64,000 nt of DNA from Porites lobata (lineage: Eukaryota > Cnidaria > Anthozoa > Scleractinia > Poritidae), in contig CALNXK010000038.1 in NCBI GenBank assembly GCA_942486035.1, positions 2,114,001 to 2,178,000 of the forward strand, in the 5' to 3' direction. A program made the translations under genes and the position numbers. The notes under the pieces are model-generated. The model did not search any database and had not been told where the DNA came from. It saw only the letters and a list, made by a program, of their open reading frames with translations. This document shows positions 35,601 through 46,730 of this stretch, piece after piece (the first letter of the stretch is position 1; each line of letters starts with the position of its first letter).

Positions 35601-36748
35601 ACAAGGTATAGTTGTGTAACTCGTTCTTTTACTTAAACTACTTATAAAAGAAAAAAAGTCGCTTGTGAGGTAAAATGATACCGAGACAAACTGTATCCAT
35701 TATTTTACTATAGGAACATGGCGAGATGAGATCTGGCCTGATAACTGGACAGCGGTGACACAGGTATGTACAGGCGCGTACGCCCTTTTGATTTGAATTG
35801 TGTATTTTGTGACTAGACATGTTCGACAACGCGTGATTATTACACTATAGAGAAAATCAGAAAGGTCAAGTTGTGCAACGGTTACCTTTCAAGTAGTATA
35901 ATGTAGCGCAACAGAACTGTCATTATGAGAAGGGGGCCGGGGATTTCCCCCGGCGACCGTGAACGTGAAAAGAAAATATAACCAAAAGAAATCCGTAGCA
36001 GTTTTATTCCCCACCTACTCTTGATACGTCTGCCCGGTAGCTTAAAATCTTAGTGTCATCCCTACGAAAACTGCCATGTAAAGCACGTCAAGAATAAACA
36101 GGGTCGGCAGTTAGCCCGTGATAGGATGAGTATCATAAATCGAATGATGCAGGGTTCAAGACTTACATACGCGGTTTTTTTCCTTCTCTCGTACTTACTA
36201 CTATAAACCATAACACTTTTTATGTATATTAATTGAAGTTGAGAATCTGATTTTAGAGTATCCATTGTAGTCACAGCCGTTTCGTGTTTGCTGCTAGGAT
36301 AGCCTTCGCCACAGGCGTTTCCTGGAAGCACGCGATATCCAGGATTCCCCAGGTTTTCCCAGGTTATGGGTCTTAAACGAGTAACGAGGCGGCGGGGAGA
36401 CGTCTTCTCTCCCCCTTCCCCACTTTTGTTCTTACGCCTTACCAACCCACTGTAATGAAAATCAAAGATGGTGAAGCACGAATGGCCTGTGTACTGGTGT
36501 CCCCCTCCTGTTTTTTTTCCTGAAGGGATGGCTGTACGTCACAGAGTGCCCAATGGAGATACTGAGGGCTAGCCTTCACTGCAGGCTTGCTGTTAAGTTG
36601 CTAAGTCTGTGTTTTATTTTATTTTCTGTAGGATGGAAAGCGTTCAGCTCAGTTTGAACAGACGCTGCTTGTAACAGAAACTGGCTGTGATATCCTAACC
36701 CTTCGCCCTGATGATAACGGACGAGCTCATTTTCTTTCTCAAGTGTAA
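26602..36748 (+). CDS. METAP1: Methionine aminopeptidase 1, 14 exons, 377 aa
   Basis: Removes initiator Met from nascent chains at the ribosome; a cytosolic dinuclear-metal enzyme. Exons: 26602-26712, 28040-28100, 28901-28983, 29906-29960, 30050-30141, 31031-31114, 32282-32349, 32893-32963, 33144-33275, 34935-35040, 35188-35225, 35540-35605, 35714-35763, 36632-36748; all GT/AG and frame-consistent. Human METAP1 is 386 aa. The N-terminal C6H2 zinc region is intact (C8, C13, C21, C24, C35, C39, H47, H51). Metal ligands are D210, D221, H284, E317 and E348; H193 (CHGIP) and H291 are also present. Two adjacent ATGs (26602, 26605) could start; either gives MAD-. A pyrimidine-rich, TATA-less upstream region suits a housekeeping promoter. 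Introns contain at least six MITEs. I see no break. Confidence 0.96.
28206..28335. mobile_element. Terminal fragment of the Tigger-like MITE family
   Basis: CAGTTGACTCCCGATAAC followed by repeats of AACTCGAACC matches the reverse complement of the right end of the full element at 46731-47322 (shared ACCAAAATCGATTT and TGTAATTTTACCCT). The other terminus is missing. It lies in METAP1 intron 2. Confidence 0.75.
29559..29714. mobile_element. 156-bp MITE with CAGGGTTGTCA TIRs
   Basis: CAGGGTTGTCA at the left and TGACAACCCTG at the right form 11-bp perfect TIRs, flanked by ATAGAGG on both sides (29552-29558, 29715-29721). Inside, CCGGGGAAAATCCCCGG is a strong palindrome. METAP1 intron 3; an inverted relative lies in intron 13 (35917-36062). 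Confidence 0.85.
31775..32170. mobile_element. 396-bp hAT-like MITE with AGGGGCACCCAAC TIRs
   Basis: Ends AGGGGCACCCAAC and GTTGGGTGCCCCT are perfect inverted repeats. Flanks ACAAACTC and GCAAACTC match in 7 of 8 positions, fitting the 8-bp duplications of hAT elements. Internal TTTTCGGA motifs repeat several times. METAP1 intron 6. Confidence 0.85.
32558..32605. repeat. Imperfect hairpin in METAP1 intron 7
   Basis: CAAAGGGTTGATTTATTTGAG pairs with CTCAAATAAATGTATTCAGCCCTTTG apart from a short bulge. It is small, lacks a target duplication and may be a relic of a very short fold-back element. Confidence 0.6.
34261..34503. mobile_element. 243-bp MITE with CAGGGTGCAAAGAAAGTCA TIRs
   Basis: Left CAGGGTGCAAAGAAAGTCA and right TGACTTTCTTTGCACGCTG are inverted repeats with one mismatch; GTAAT is duplicated at both flanks. 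Internally CCATTCGGGCAAG and CCCTTCGGGCAAG form a direct pair. METAP1 intron 9. Confidence 0.85.
34530..34738. mobile_element. MITE of the AAGGGTTAA family
   Basis: Shares its whole length with the element at 40527-40739 (AGTGACCAA, GTTATGAGAATTA, CAAATTCTCTCAACT, GATCAGT.TGGAGAATTTGTATGTGGA, TTAAGGGTTAA). The left terminus is degraded. METAP1 intron 9, immediately after the previous MITE. Confidence 0.75.
35055..35145. repeat. Polypyrimidine (C/T) tract in METAP1 intron 10
   Basis: About 85 bases of CCTCTCCCCTC-type sequence almost free of purines, between exon 10 and the short exon 11. It may help exon 11 recognition, though the spacing to the acceptor (35187) is longer than usual. Confidence 0.7.
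35917..36062. mobile_element. Inverted, diverged copy of the 29559-29714 MITE
   Basis: Read on the minus strand it follows the same order as the intron 3 element: GACACTAAGATTTTAAGCT, CCGGGC, GTAGGTGGGGAAT, GGATTTCTTTTG, CCGGGGGAAATCCCCGGC, ATAATGACA. METAP1 intron 13. Confidence 0.8.
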
Positions 36749-36968
36749 AATGGACCAGAGTCTTACTTGTCAGAACACCCAAATATTCAAATTCTGAAGA
36801 AAGCAAAATTGAGTGCCGCCAAAAGCTGGCCACATTTATAATTCCTCGACTCAACACGCATGAGAGTGTATCATGGTGGAAGAGGCTAAACAATGTCTTA
36901 TTTTCAAACTACACGCAAGCAATAGACATCAACTAATTAGGATGTTAAACAGCTGGGCCTTTCGAGAG

Positions 36969-37110
36969 TACCCTGCGAGCAGAGGTTTTTTTCTGGCATG
37001 GCTTTTATCATTTACGAAGTCGTTCGTGTCGCTTGTCAGTCGCATAACAACTTTACAAATGCTACAACTTTAAAACCATGCCAGAAAGAAAAATCTTCTC
37101 GCTGGGCGTA
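36969..37110. mobile_element. 142-bp short MITE, TACCCTGCGAGCAGAGG family
   Basis: Left TACCCTGCGAGCAGAGGTTTTTTTCTGGCATGG pairs with CCATGCCAGAAAGAAAAATCTTCTCGCTGGGCGTA at the right. It is the same family as the element at 54982-55421, but internally shortened. No clear target duplication. It is 220 bp downstream of the METAP1 stop and may be inside its 3' UTR. Confidence 0.75.
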
Positions 37111-37350
37111 CGCGTAAAAAGTCTTAATGTTATGTGGTAAAATATCCGAAAAAATTACGTTAACATAATTTTCGAACATATATTATTATTACTATTATTA
37201 TTATCATTGTTATTATTAAAAACGTCTTACTTAGCAGCAATGTATTGACTATACTAGACTGTTTCGCATGTAGTGTTCTAATCTAGGTAGGACAGTAGCA
37301 CTTCGTTGAGAGAGAGAGAGAGAGAGAGTATTATTTTAAAACTAAGGACA

Positions 37351-37641
37351 ATGAAGGCACAAAAGTACATTACTAAAAGTACTACTACTGAAGATGTTTT
37401 TTTAGATGGTCGCACCATTGGATCGCTTCCACAGTTAATCCGCTTTGTAACTAGTAAGCAGTACTTTGGGAATTTAGAGTACTTAAAAGTTGTAACTGCA
37501 ACGCTTCTCCATAGTTGGTGTTCGTGTCTTTCTTCCGCAGAGGCTCTCATTGATATTTCAAAAATAAAGCAGGAAAAACAAAAGTCAGCGTTGGTTACAA
37601 GTAGCTCAAAGAGGCCTCTGCGGAGTAGACTAGGCGATTAA
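37351..37641 (+). CDS. Unrecognised 96-aa ORF downstream of METAP1 (low support)
   Basis: ATG at 37351 opens 96 codons with balanced amino-acid use (QKYITKSTTTEDVFLDGRTI, LPQLIRFVTSKQYFGNLEYL) and a Lys/Ser/Arg-rich end. The frame is open back to 37306 through a GAGAGA tract. I recognise no domain, and no promoter or homologous copy is visible. It may be chance, part of the METAP1 3' UTR, or a small or partial gene. A poly(A)-like AATAAA lies inside it (37563). Confidence 0.25.
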   Translation: MKAQKYITKSTTTEDVFLDGRTIGSLPQLIRFVTSKQYFGNLEYLKVVTATLLHSWCSCLSSAEALIDISKIKQEKQKSALVTSSSKRPLRSRLGD

Positions 37642-38004
37642 AATTAGTGGATTAAACTTAATGAAACTGTGTCACGAGTTTTATCAAAATTCTAACACCA
37701 GGAACTGCTAGCAAACAGTGTTAAATCTAGAATTTAGTCAAAGTGGCTCGTATGTCCCGCATGGCATTTTAAATTGGGCCATTTCAAAAATGGTCTGGGT
37801 CAAACTATGATATTGACACTTCGAAAACCTGGCATCATCCAAACTATCATCAGTATGTTATAGTTTTGCTGCCTTTCACAGTTTTGATTTTTTTATTGCA
37901 GTAAACAGTCAAGTAATCGTAATGCTCCTAAGCTGAATCGTTATTTTAAAAAAATGACGGACTAATCCTGAATAAAAGATGCCAAAAAACGCCAAACACT
38001 TTTT

Positions 38005-38173
38005 TCATTTTCTCACAGTACTCGTTGAGCTGGAGGCCGTTGGATCTTGAAGTTCTGGAGGTTGACTTAATGTCGAACTGACCTCTTCAGCTTCACCATC
38101 CTCATGCAGCCCATCTTCTTCAGTATGTTGATTTTCAGGTTCAACAGTCATTCTCTTTTGCTTTGAAAATACA
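38005..38173 (-). CDS. Possible terminal exon of a minus-strand gene (low support)
   Basis: After a good acceptor on the minus strand (AAAAGCTTAG|TG), one frame reads about 55 residues, acidic and Ser/Pro-rich (MTVEPENQHTEEDGLHEDGE, then SQPPELQDPTASSSTSTVRK), to a TGA at 38007-38005. Composition is typical of a disordered C-terminal tail. I cannot find the upstream exons in the window, so this may be an exon of a gene broken by repeats or simple chance. Confidence 0.25.
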
Positions 38174-39752
38174 CTAAGCTTTTGCTGTCATTTCATAATG
38201 AAACGTAAACACAAGAACAAAGTCAACAAACGAAGCGTTAATCGATCGGTAAAGTAACGTATGCGGAAGTATGCAAAACGTTGAAGTAGGCTCCAGTCTC
38301 TCTTGGAATTGCTTGGAACGCCTGACACAAAATGTGCTCATATGCCCGTAGTCTGAAATGCCAGTCATTTCGCGCGCTCATTTCAGGCTAGTAAGCACAC
38401 ATATTTGTTTTAATTTACTTATATTATTGCCTGCTGCTTTGGAAGTACTTATATATGAGGTGACTTGTTTTTTTGGTTTTTGTTTGTTTCTTTTTTTTGC
38501 GTCAGCATGACTCTACGATCATTTCATTTTGCGTCAGAATAGAGTATTCCGCGTCAATGACGCAAAAACGCGGCCTAGATTGAACACTGAGCAAATTGAG
38601 TTTGGTGAAACACTATAAAAATGAAGACTAAAAACATTATAAAAGAATGCACTAATAACACAGCAATTATAAAGGAAGATTCCGATGGACAAACTTGAAG
38701 AAGATTGAAACGGTTGAAAGTGTGGGTTTGTGAAAAATTGTTAGTCCAACAGTTTTTCAAAGTTCATTTTTGTTGTTTTTAAAGTTTGATATAACGCTGG
38801 GAAGTGTGTTTTTTGCACAAGAAACTGCGATTTTGTCCTTTACAAGTAATATCTTCGTTAACGTTAAGTTCCATAGCGCATAAGAAAGTGCAATAGATGC
38901 AAAATGAACTAGATAATCGTGACACGGCCGTGCCCCTTCAACAGAATTGTTGCAATTAGTTTTTTCTTCCACGTTGACGGTTAGGGGACGAGCTGAAAAA
39001 AAGGGCAGCCGATATAGGAGTTTTCCCTTTTCGAAAAGAAATATATTATAACCAAAACATCCAAGAATTGAGCAGGTATCTTTCCATAAAAACTTAATGA
39101 AATGAGAAAAGTAAAGTCATTCAGTCAGAGCAAAGGATTCCAATTCAGGGTCTCTTTGCGAGAAAAGCCGTTGTTTAGCACTGCAGGGAAACTCGTGACC
39201 CGCTGTTGTGACTGAAAAAATATCTTAACCACGCCGAATGAGGACGTTCTTTTGTAAAACGAAATGGAGTAACAGAATCTCAGTGATGGTATTAGGAATA
39301 AATGGAGCGGTCCAATTTGGTTTTAGTCGTACTCATACGAGTGACGGGTATGATTCCAGACAGAATTACTGAAACGACAAGAATCGAAGTACTATTCTCT
39401 TATCGTACTAGTTAATCACAACTATAACAATCTTTTTGTGCGAGAAAAACGCAGTTATAGATTCATAGCTGTGATAAATAAAAGGACAAAAGTTTTGTGC
39501 TGCATGTGAGGCAAAATAATGAAGAAAACCAATTCTACAGCGCGTGATGACAAGCACTGTCTCGAACTGTCTGATGTTAAAAAATACCCCCAAATCAGGT
39601 CTAAGAATTTTGTTATATGTCCAATCGGACTTGCATGTGATTACTCTCTCTAATTGTTGTTCTGAGTTCTGCTACTCCCAGTTGTTAAAAAACCACAAGT
39701 AACACTCATCTCAAACATTTGAACTAAAAAGTGCGCTATTCTCCTTTAATAG

Positions 39753-39920
39753 GCCATTTCCGAGTTCCCCCGGGCCTCTGTTTCAAAACGAGGGTAGGTG
39801 CTGAGCCTTTGATATGGAAATCATTTTTCATTCTCATGCAAATAAAACTCATTTTCACAAGAAAGGTTGTGCACCTAGCCTCATTTTGAAAGTGAGGATT
39901 TTTGGAACTCGAAAGTGGCC
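39753..39920. mobile_element. 168-bp MITE with GGCCATTTCCGAGTTCC TIRs
   Basis: Left GGCCATTTCCGAGTTCC and right GGAACTCGAAAGTGGCC are inverted repeats with one or two mismatches, flanked by ATA-rich sequence. A diverged relative lies at about 43195-43370 in intron 1 of the first PAN/fibrinogen-like gene. Confidence 0.75.
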
Positions 39921-40526
39921 TATATGCCCTATGTAAATCCGGCCTTTTTAAATTCACGTGTCAAGTTGAGTAGCGTATAGCATCATTTTTATTTTCCGTA
40001 GTGGCATATTATAGTCAGCCCCCCGCCGTATAAGTACTGATAAAAGTATTTTTTGATTGTTTGCTTTATAATATACTCCTTGAACATAGTGCCTGGTCCT
40101 TTAAAGCAGTGCTTGATTTTTTTAAAAAATGCTTTGAATACTTGAGTATCTTTTTCACTGCCAGTGGTTAATCTTCATACACAAAATTAACCTTCCTGAG
40201 GACAGGCGACACTGACTCATCCCCCAGCAAAGCCTTTCCTCCACGTCCTCGATTTTGGCTGAGAAAGACTGCACGAATCCCTTCTCGACCCCAGTGCCTA
40301 CGGCTCTCTCCTCTACATGCGCAGAAGAGCTCTGGGTCGAGATTGGCATGGATCGAGTAAGATCTTTGTTGAGCATGCGCAATATGTTGTTAGGAGACAG
40401 TTTCGACCCCAGTCTTAAGCCCTGCGCTAGGTACAGCGGGCTCAGTTACTAGGACCATAGGTCTATAAATAAAGCGATGCTCACACTGGAAAAACAGTTG
40501 CCTTGCAGCTCATCAGAACCTCTAAT

Positions 40527-40739
40527 TTAACCCTTTAGGTCCCAAGAGTGACCAACATAAATTTTCTCCTAACAACATCAGCAGATCATCAAGAGTAAAG
40601 GTTATGAGAATTACTAAATTGATTACCAAAGGGAGACTGCCTTAATCTTAAACCAAATTCTCTCAACTATTCTTAATAGAAATGTATGAAGATCAGTCTG
40701 GAGAATTTGTATGTGGATCTTGAGGCTTTAAGGGTTAAT
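40527..40739. mobile_element. 213-bp MITE, TTAACCCTTTAGGTCCCAA family
   Basis: Ends TTAACCCTTTAG and CTTTAAGGGTTAA are inverted. The same family occurs in METAP1 intron 9 (34530-34738), giving two independent copies to define its ends. Confidence 0.8.
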
Positions 40740-42659
40740 TGGACCCCTATGGGTCGCAGCTCTTTTGTTTGCGGGCTAGGTTCCATGGTAAACTCTGTTT
40801 GTTATTTTTTCCCAACTGGTTGCAAGCCAGTTCCGTGAGGTCTTCAGAGAGCTGCAAGATCGCCTGAAAAAAACAAGCGAGATTGACTAGCCTAAAAGTT
40901 AGGGCTGCGGCGAATTTCTTAAGCTTGACGCGATTCAGGCAAAGCCTCTTTTTCTGCTCCGTTCAGAGGGTGTCAGACGAAAGCTGAAAAACAGCTTTTT
41001 TGTGGATTAGAAGACTTTCATAATTGGTCTATACCGAAAACTTGTATCCTATAATCCAATATAAAAAAGAATTTCCAGTAAACAATTATCTAAAGGGATT
41101 TTTATTTTACGGATTAATGTGATACAAGTGTAGCTCTGATATTAGAAGTGCTGTCAAGATCAATTGTAGCAAGTTCGATCACGCCATCTTGGCTACTGAT
41201 TTTTGGCTCCTTATGACCGTCCGAAAGTTGCCAAATGAAAACTGTCTTTTTTTCGCAGAATCGTGATTGCGGAATAAAAAAGGAAACAGAACAAAATATA
41301 AACCGCTCAAATTAAATTAACTTCATGTTGTGCTTTACTAGGTAATTCTGAGTTTCATCTTGCATAGTGATAGCCTTGTAAACTACATAACAGATTATTC
41401 ACTACACTAAAGCTTTAAAAGCTAAGATAAGAATCAAATTTTTGCTTCAAATTGATAGTTGATAAATTTTCGTACAGAACAGCTTTCTTTTCCCTGCAAT
41501 GTGAGCTCATCGACAGCTACCGCGTACTATAAACAGTCCTTTCCTCAATGATTTTGTTTTTGCAGTACTTTGGGGGTTTTTCTCGTTGCCGGTGCCTTTT
41601 TTTAGGCAACAAAATCCACTTTTTTTAGGAAGCATAGGAGGAGGGTCAAGCAATAAAGATGTAATCCAATCTTTTTTGCTCATTTTTCAAACGTTAAAGT
41701 GCACCTGTGAATCTCAGCCGGATGGGAAAATCTGGGCCGCTGGAGTGTGCGCGTCTGTAGCCATTCACAATCAAGAATTTAGGATTCCAGACGCTGAGAA
41801 GATTCAGAGAAAAACGCATGAAAGAAACAGTTCTCTATGTACGTTGCTAAACAACCCATCAGAAATGGGCCAAGAGTGATGTGGCAAAAGAAAGTTCAAC
41901 CTTTGTTACTTTGAATTTCTCAAGGAACATTTACACAATTTCGATTGCAGTAAAAGGAAAACATAATTATCAAAAACCGATCATATTAAGTCAAAATTAT
42001 TGTATAAATTCGAGTTTTTAATGCTTCATACAGTGATTTGGTCTCGCTTAATAGGCCGCTTTTTATTAAAAAAAAGAAAAAAACAAATCATGATATTTTA
42101 CTCTCGTACAAATAAAAGAGTCTAGCAAAGCGATTTTAGATTTTGTTTGACTTTTCTATGGCTTAAGCTCACCTACAATATAAGTTTTACAGCTGATAAG
42201 TTTTTACAAAGCTACAACTCTCTTGTCCCTTTCTAATGCCCTTTTTTTTTAATCGGGGGAGTTTAATTTCCCTTGCGCAGTGGTCCACCAGCTTCCGCTT
42301 CCGCGGAACTTCAGGTTATTCTTTCTTTCCTTTACTGCTTATCAACTCTTTATTTGCTTGTCTGGACAAATGATTTTCTTCTCGGTGATAAAATGCACGT
42401 TCCCTTTCAGTTTCAATCGCGAGGTTTTCATTTGTGTAGTTGCTCTGGGTAGCTCTATGAGGTGTAGTATGCTATTAAATCGAAATTGTATAATTTTATG
42501 AGAGCTAAGAACCACTGGATAACTGTTCAGCACCTGAGATGATTTGTTGTTTTTCTCATCGCTAATTTTTATTGTTATTTCTTATTCTCAGATGATTTTT
42601 TAACAAAGTCAATAACTTATCACAGTCGCTTTGAGAATCTGGTGTTCTAAGTTCGTAAG

Positions 42660-44721
42660 ATGTCCTCCTTAACAATGTTCACGATTTGCCTAATATCCCG
42701 TATGTATCGGGCTGAATCCGCGGTTGGACAATGCAAGCCTGTCGAGAGATCAGTATCTGGCAAAGCTCTCAAGGGTCACACATTTAAAGATTATGAAGTA
42801 AAAGCGCCTTTTGAATGTCAAAACATCTGTGAAAACGACCCCAGATGTGTAAGTTACAACTATCTCATTCCCACAAGAGTCTGCGAACTGAACAGCAAAA
42901 CCAAAGAAGACAAACCTGACGATTTTGTTACAGATGAACAAAGATTCTATATGAAACGTGAAGGTATTATAAATTCTTTATTTTACCCCGTAATTATTTT
43001 GAAAGCAATTACAGGCAGAATGTAAGAAACTAAAGAGTCAAATGTTTGAGAGAGTTAAAAGAAGGCCTTTCCTTTTTACTAAGAATGGCCATTGGTTTCA
43101 CAAGGCATAACAACCAACAATAGCAATCATACTATGAGATAGTAAATGGAGGCTTTATGTGAAAGCAAATCAATTCAGAGCAATGGGTACAAAATAAAGT
43201 CCATTTTTTCGAGTTCCACAAACTCTCATTTTCAAAACGAGCCTACAGTAAGCGCAAAACCTTTCTTAATGAGTTTTAATGCATGAGAATAGAAAGTTAT
43301 TTTCATATCAATGGCGTTGCTCTGAGTCTTACCTTGAATTTGAGGCTAGGAACAACTCGGATATAGACCATTTATTTTTAAAAACCATGGCAGAAGTACT
43401 AATTTGAGAAGAAAAAAAATGGGTGGAACCTGTTCATTACAACCAGCAACTGACGTAAGATACTGGTAACTCTCCAGTTTATTAAAGCTGGAGGATCAGC
43501 CCGCCGGTTTCTATGGAGCTTCGGTGAAAAAACGTATCCTTGAAATTCAATTGGACTCTTTCTTATAACTTAAAGTATCTATTGTTTACCTTTAATAGCT
43601 CCAGCAGCAACAACAACAACTGCTCTAGCTGTTCCAGTAACGACAGCACTTGTTCCAATAACAACAACAACGACAACAACTGCAACTACAACAACAACAA
43701 CAACAACTTCTTCAACTGCAGCAACAACGACAACAACAACAGCAGCAACAACAACCACAGCTCAAGATGATCCAACTGTAACAACAACAACATCAGCTGC
43801 TCCAACAACGAATTCCTACAACTTTGAGGTATAAAGCCAAAACGTTACGATTTTTCTCCATACTCCTCTTGCTATTCATGCCCACATTTAAGTCATAAGT
43901 CATTTTTAATGATGCGTTCCTAGTGTTCTTCATAGACTCTAAGTTTTTCTATTAATCAACACTTACACTGGCCTTCAGTTTAACTAAAAAATTAAGTGTT
44001 TATAGTGTTTTACTGTAATTTAATTTTCTTTTTCTTTTTCACAAAGGAGTCTTGGAACTTTACAACCCCAGAATACCCAGACCACTGGACTCTTATCGCC
44101 AGATTTTCCAACAAAGACCAGAAGAACTGGATGCGAGACGATGGACTCTGGTGGTATAACCAAGATTATCCTATAGGTAGTAGGTCTGATCCGTCGGTCA
44201 ATGCTGACATGATCGCACCAGCCTTCTGGTATCTCAGAGGTAACGAGTTTAAGATCACGCGCAGTGATGACTCCAGTCATACGCCCCTGTTGCAGACCAC
44301 AGGGAACTGTCTGGGTGGAAAAACATTTCGATCCAAACTCACAAGTTATGGCAACTTTAGAAATGGCAAGGTTTGGTCCAACGACACCTGCCTGGGAAGT
44401 TGTTTTGTTCAATATGGTGGTCAGTACAATTCAACAGACGGGTTTCAACAGGCTGGGTGCAGTGGCGAGCTGCAACCCAACAACAAGATCGGCTTCTGGT
44501 GTCAATGGAGTAGAGGCGATGGATCAGTGATGATGATTGGTGGAGGAGGAAGTGACTGTTCACGTGCTGATCACGGGATTGGTATTACAGAGGCTAACGA
44601 GGCTTCTTTCGTTGAAAATGACAGCGATCCGACTGAATATGATTTTGGATACGACGCTCAGGCAGAAGATACTCCATCCCTGAGCTATGCATTAAACCTG
44701 TGGGTCCGTTGGTCCTATTGA
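42660..44721 (+). CDS. PAN/Apple - Thr-rich - fibrinogen/intelectin-like secreted protein, copy 1
   Basis: Three exons: 42660-42963, 43599-43828, 44047-44721; phases 1 and 0; 402 aa (an AG at 44048-44049 could shorten exon 3 by one codon). Exon 1: signal peptide (MSSLTMFTICLISRMYRAES) and a PAN/Apple domain with C25, C53, C57, C63 and C75. Exon 2: 76 residues, mostly Thr with Ala and Pro, written largely as ACA repeats; a likely O-glycosylated stalk. Exon 3: about 225 residues starting WNFTTPE..WTLIARFS, with six cysteines shared by all copies and the signature MMIGGGG-x2-C-x-RADHGIGITEAN, which resembles the intelectin/fibrinogen-related C terminus. Probably a secreted lectin-type protein. 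This is the most diverged of the three copies; it ends LWVRWSY. Confidence 0.85.
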
Positions 44722-44811
44722 ATATCGTTAAACACCCAAAACTCAAGTCATCAAGTAATTAGGGAGTTTAAAGGAATGTCGAACTGTAACACACTGACCG
44801 TAACTTAAGCT

Positions 44812-45015
44812 TGGTGCAAACGGACTCAACATTGTTGGCCAAAAACTATCAAGATTGTTGGGAGTTGATGCGTCCGTTTGCACGTAGCTAAAAGTTTGAC
44901 CGGTTTCAAAGTTTGCGCAACAACTGCCAACGACACACAAAAACATGCAACAGAGTGTGCAAACGGACGCAACATGTAATATCCAACAACTTTCCTTCCG
45001 TTTGCGCGGAGCTTT
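44812..45015. mobile_element. MITE with GTGCAAACGGA termini
   Basis: Left CTTGGTGCAAACGGACTCAACATTGTTGG and right TCCTTCCGTTTGCGCGGAG are inverted with mismatches; the inside has further copies (GTGCAAACGGACGCAACATG, ATGCGTCCGTTTGCAC). No coding capacity. It sits 90 bp downstream of the first PAN/fibrinogen-like gene, perhaps in its 3' UTR. Confidence 0.65.
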
Positions 45016-45393
45016 AAAGTACAGAATCCCTTTGCTTAATTCTACCTCGGTCTGATAAATTGCAAACGAGGTCCACTTTTTTCGAATAATTCGTGTTAAT
45101 TGCTCGCCATGTATAACAACTGAAGAAGTAGATTCCTTGAAATCGCAATAAGCATGTCTTTTTGACCGAAATGACGATTCTTGATAGTGTTGTAAAGTAT
45201 ACTGAGGATATTTTGGGGATCTGTCTAAACTGTCCTTTCGAGTTTCGTGTTTGTTTCATTGAGCGTGTCAAGGTTAGTCAGGATTTTGTCTATGGTGTTT
45301 CTTATGAAAACCGGCACTATTTGGATATTTAAGAGTCAGAAGTTTAGTAGTGAGTAGTTTACGTTGGAGTTTTCTGAATAAAGAAGTAATAAG

Positions 45394-45639
45394 ATGTCAA
45401 GACGACTCGGTAACTTCTTGCTTAGTGGGCGAGTTGATCGAACACCCCTGCATGTTTTGTTGGAGAACCCGGGTAACGTAAATCAAATGAAGCCCGTTGG
45501 TGATCCGAATTTAGAGCCAATAGATTCTCCACCTTTTGATGACCCTGCCGAGCTGTGCATTCATGAGTCTGATATTCCAAAAGGTTGTTTTGAGCCAATT
45601 TCTGATGAAGCGAAACCTAAACACGCTGATCTGAGTTAA
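45394..45639 (+). CDS. Unrecognised 81-aa ORF between tandem copies (low support)
   Basis: ATG at 45394 opens 81 codons, with a Pro/Glu/Asp-rich second half (EPIDSPPFDDPAELCIHESD, FEPISDEAKPKHADL). The matching segment in the next duplicated block (about 54744-54990) keeps the DPAELCIHESDIP part but the frame is interrupted, so at least one copy is dead. I know no family. It may be a remnant of an older gene carried by the duplication. Confidence 0.3.
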   Translation: MSRRLGNFLLSGRVDRTPLHVLLENPGNVNQMKPVGDPNLEPIDSPPFDDPAELCIHESDIPKGCFEPISDEAKPKHADLS

Positions 45640-46730
45640 ATCCAGCTGGTAATGACACATTTCCACAACCTCAATAAGAGAAAGTATGAAACAAAGAATC
45701 AAGCCTGACTTTTCGGTGGTTGATACTGACTTTAAACGTTAATTTACAACTAATAATTTCCACTTATCTACAGCTATTTTGTGCTTCTTAATGAATATTT
45801 TATGTCAGGGGAGCTTAATTTCGCATCCTTTTTGCAGCTCTCATCAACAGCCACTGCTTAACATTTCCGCCACTTCTACGCTACTCTTTTCTTTGTTCTC
45901 TTCAAATAACTTCGGTAGATCTGCGAGGTTTCATATATGAAGTAGAAATCCAAGCTCTTGCTCATTTCAAGCACTAAAATAAGTTAATCACCTGGAAGCG
46001 GGGTCCCAATGAGAAACTGATCCGAATCACACTGTAGTGCGTGCAATGTAGCCCCTGATCTAAAACCGGAAATTAAGTTTTCCAGACCGCTGAGAAGCAT
46101 CAGGAAAAAAAAAATTAAAACAAAAACAGTATGTTACTTAACAGTCGACAGAAGAAAACAGAATTCTAGCGAGGTTAGTTAAAACATTCCGTTTTTTTCT
46201 TATATATATAGATAAAGAATACCGTTTGGCAAGGGTCGATTGCGGTGTAAAAAGGAAAACATAACAAAGAAACCGATCAAATTAGGTTTTATCATTGTAT
46301 AAATTCACGATTCAAAACTTCATATAGAGATTACGTAAGCATCAAAAGTCGAAATATTAACAAGGAAACATCAACGACACAACAGCTTACTTTAGGAGAC
46401 TAAACAAGCTTAGCCGGCTCTAAAGCACTAAATTAAACTCAGAAAAAAAAAAAAATCAGAATTCCGGACCGCTGAGAAGAATGCGCTTTTGTATGAATGT
46501 TTCCATTTCATGAATTTAAAACCAGCGGCTTATATATGGGGGCTTCTCCCTCGGTCTTGGGTTGTCGTATGAAGAAACCATCCGCAAAGGAGCTATATTT
46601 ACCTAAGCAAACTTTTAATTTATGAAATAATGGAATCTGCATTTGATCGATCTATCAATGGTATAAAGTTTGCTTCAAATGTCGCGGTCAAGCTCGGTCA
46701 GTAGGGATGAATTACCTTCATTTATAAATA

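Larger units (their letters stand above)
37642..42659. other. Mostly non-coding intergenic stretch with dispersed repeats
   Basis: Besides the low-support minus exon at 38005-38173 and the MITEs at 39753-39920 and 40527-40739, I see no gene. From about 41.7 kb the sequence begins to match the upstream flanks of the later PAN/fibrinogen-like copies (compare 41780-41830 with 46070-46110 and 55900-55930), so the upstream part of copy 1's duplicated block starts by there. Confidence 0.4.

Noticed and set aside
41586..41879. 97-aa frame upstream of copy 1
   Set aside because: Its second half aligns with non-coding flanks of copies 2 and 3 (46070, 55900), where the frame is not kept.
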